A model generated the notes under the pieces. The model did no database searches, had not been told where the DNA came from, and saw nothing but the letters and a program-made list of their open reading frames with translations. From an uncultured Ectothiorhodospiraceae bacterium (GTDB lineage: Bacteria; Pseudomonadota; Gammaproteobacteria; UBA9214): 53,855 nt of DNA. The stretch is from NCBI GenBank assembly GCA_947258545.1, contig CAMYJI010000024.1:2766-56620 (forward strand), given 5' to 3'. Position 1 is the stretch's first letter, and each line of letters starts with the position of its first letter. The position numbers were made by a program, and so were the translations under genes. This document shows, in pieces, positions 52,682 through 53,855 of the stretch.

Positions 52682-53740
52682 ATGCGCAGATTGCTGGTAA
52701 CCGGTGGTGCCGGTTTCATCGGTTCAAATTTTATCCGCTACTGGGTGAACCATCACCCCGATGACCGGGTCGTCAACTTCGATGCCCTGACCTATGCGGG
52801 TAATCTCGAGAACCTGTGCGATATCGAATCGGTAGCAGGCTACCGCTTTGTGCATGGTGATATCGCCGACCGGTCCGATGTCGAACGCCTGCTGGAAGAG
52901 GAGGGCATCGATACCGTGGTCAATTTCGCGGCCGAATCCCATGTGGACCGTTCCATCCTGGGGTCCGATGCCTTTATCAAGACCAATGTACTGGGCACCT
53001 TCGATCTGCTCGAGGCGGCCAAATACGTATGGAAGGATTTCTCGCCCGCGCAACGTTTCCTGCACGTGTCAACCGACGAGGTCTACGGCAGCCTGGCACC
53101 CGATGAGCCAGCGTTCACAGAAACACGCGGCTACGCACCCAACAGCCCTTACTCGGCCTCGAAGGCGGCTTCGGATCACCTGGTGCGAGCCTACCACCAG
53201 ACCTATGGCATGTCGGTACTGACAACCAATTGCTCGAATAACTACGGTCCCTACCAGTTTCCCGAGAAACTGATTCCGCTGGTGCTGTTGAACGCACTCG
53301 AGGGCAAGCCGATACCGGTATACGGTGATGGCATGAATGTACGTGACTGGCTTTATGTCGAGGACCATTGCCGCGGCATCGATGATGTCATCAATGATGG
53401 CAAGCCCGGCCAGGTGTATAACATCGGTGGTGAAAACGAGTGGCATAACATCGATATCGTCAACCTGATCTGCGACCGGCTGGATCAACTGCAGCCGGGC
53501 GCGGCCTCGTACCGTGACCAGATCACCTTCGTGAAGGACCGGCCCGGCCATGACCGCCGTTATGCCATCGATTCAGGGAAGATGCGGGACGAACTCGGAT
53601 GGACGCCGGCGCATGACTTCACATCCGGCATTGAACGCACCATCCAGTGGTATCTGGACAACCGCGACTGGTGCGAGCGGGTGCGCAGCGGGGAATACCG
53701 GCAGTATTACCGGGAGCAGTACGGTCAATCATCGGCTTAG
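52682..53740 (+). CDS. rfbB: dTDP-glucose 4,6-dehydratase
   Basis: This 352-residue short-chain dehydrogenase would make dTDP-4-keto-6-deoxyglucose for rhamnose and O-antigen sugars. The NAD motif TGGAGFIG lies at about 7-14, the catalytic YSASK at about 157-161, and VSTDEVYGSLAP and NVRDWLYVEDH are diagnostic. The ATG at 52682 follows AAGGAG about 8 nt upstream; longer upstream frames are not credible. It is the start of a sugar operon or stands alone; the window ends 115 bp later. Confidence 0.95.
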   Translation: MRRLLVTGGAGFIGSNFIRYWVNHHPDDRVVNFDALTYAGNLENLCDIESVAGYRFVHGDIADRSDVERLLEEEGIDTVVNFAAESHVDRSILGSDAFIKTNVLGTFDLLEAAKYVWKDFSPAQRFLHVSTDEVYGSLAPDEPAFTETRGYAPNSPYSASKAASDHLVRAYHQTYGMSVLTTNCSNNYGPYQFPEKLIPLVLLNALEGKPIPVYGDGMNVRDWLYVEDHCRGIDDVINDGKPGQVYNIGGENEWHNIDIVNLICDRLDQLQPGAASYRDQITFVKDRPGHDRRYAIDSGKMRDELGWTPAHDFTSGIERTIQWYLDNRDWCERVRSGEYRQYYREQYGQSSA

Positions 53741-53761
53741 GGAAACTCTGATCAATCCGTC

Positions 53762-53796
53762 ATCCTATGCTTGAACCAACTCGTTGGAAATAGGAT
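53762..53796. other. Hairpin in the tail of the window
   Basis: ATCCTAT (53762-53768) pairs with ATAGGAT (53790-53796), and inside CCAAC pairs with GTTGG. No T tract follows. It may be a terminator-like fold or part of an element that continues outside the window. Confidence 0.4.
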
Positions 53797-53855
53797 ATTT
53801 GCCACGAGCCAGGAGAAAGGATTGAGACCGAGTCCGTCATAAGTCGTTAGAGACT

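Noticed and set aside
53741..53855. Start of an insertion sequence at the window edge
   Set aside because: The tail has a hairpin, but no terminal repeats or transposase are visible before the window ends.
1..53855. CRISPR arrays, prophage or conjugative modules
   Set aside because: No repeat-spacer structure, integrase, capsid or transfer gene was seen in the window.

Overview
The window suggests a GC-rich gammaproteobacterial sulfur oxidiser that fixes CO2, probably Chromatiales-like. The evidence is two sulfur globule protein genes (22138-22509 minus, 47327-48154 plus), two exported or anchored DsrE-fold proteins, phosphoribulokinase, a SulP anion transporter, many c-type cytochromes with the end of a cytochrome c maturation operon, heme A synthase, and several FNR-type boxes that point to life at changing oxygen levels. 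No species is claimed.

Layout. 1-2360: end of ccmF, then ccmG, ccmH and ccmI. 2361-2765: two copies of a dispersed palindromic repeat. 2766-7990: a minus-strand operon (12-heme cytochrome c, TPR lipoprotein, exported protein) diverging from a plus-strand porin, with a perfect FNR box between them. 8345-11856: a membrane coiled-coil protein, an exported Ala/Glu-rich coiled-coil protein, AmrS and an Hsp20. 12050-16861: APC permease, CBS protein, a kinase-like two-domain protein and a patatin. 16882-18470: a HerA-type ATPase broken by a frame change. 18840-21266: PEP synthase. 21350-24239: MlaC-like protein, sulfur globule protein 1, a diheme cytochrome fused to DUF302, and a second DUF302 protein. 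24240-25301: a gene-poor stretch with a perfect FNR box and a strong orphan terminator (candidate small RNA), then pdxH. 25435-27743: a DUF6502/DUF5666 pair behind a consensus promoter that predicts a leaderless mRNA. 27810-32067: cytochrome P460, thiopurine methyltransferase, two unknown proteins, a small cytochrome c and heme A synthase. 32245-36564: DsrE-like protein, two small unknowns, phosphoribulokinase and SulP. 36593-44058: trmB, tamA-tamB on the opposite strand, thiG and thiS. 44148-48154: acyl-CoA synthetase, Tat-exported DsrE protein, tRNA-Gly(CCC), a 28-codon membrane microprotein and a sulfur globule protein with a long coiled-coil tail. 48427-53740: AsmA, a SRPBCC protein, mutY, yggX and rfbB.

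How it fits together. The ccm operon would mature the c-type cytochromes. The sulfur globule proteins would coat periplasmic sulfur and the DsrE-like proteins may handle sulfur carriers. Phosphoribulokinase would serve the Calvin cycle. The FNR-type boxes link anaerobiosis to the 12-heme cytochrome/porin pair, to the sulfur globule/DUF302-cytochrome divergon, and to the candidate small RNA plus pdxH. The most original candidates are the 12-heme cytochrome/TPR/porin locus, the FNR-box small RNA, the leaderless operator-overlapped DUF6502 promoter, the coiled-coil-extended sulfur globule protein and the microprotein upstream of it. All functional statements rest on reading the sequence and on recalled family knowledge; no database search was run.
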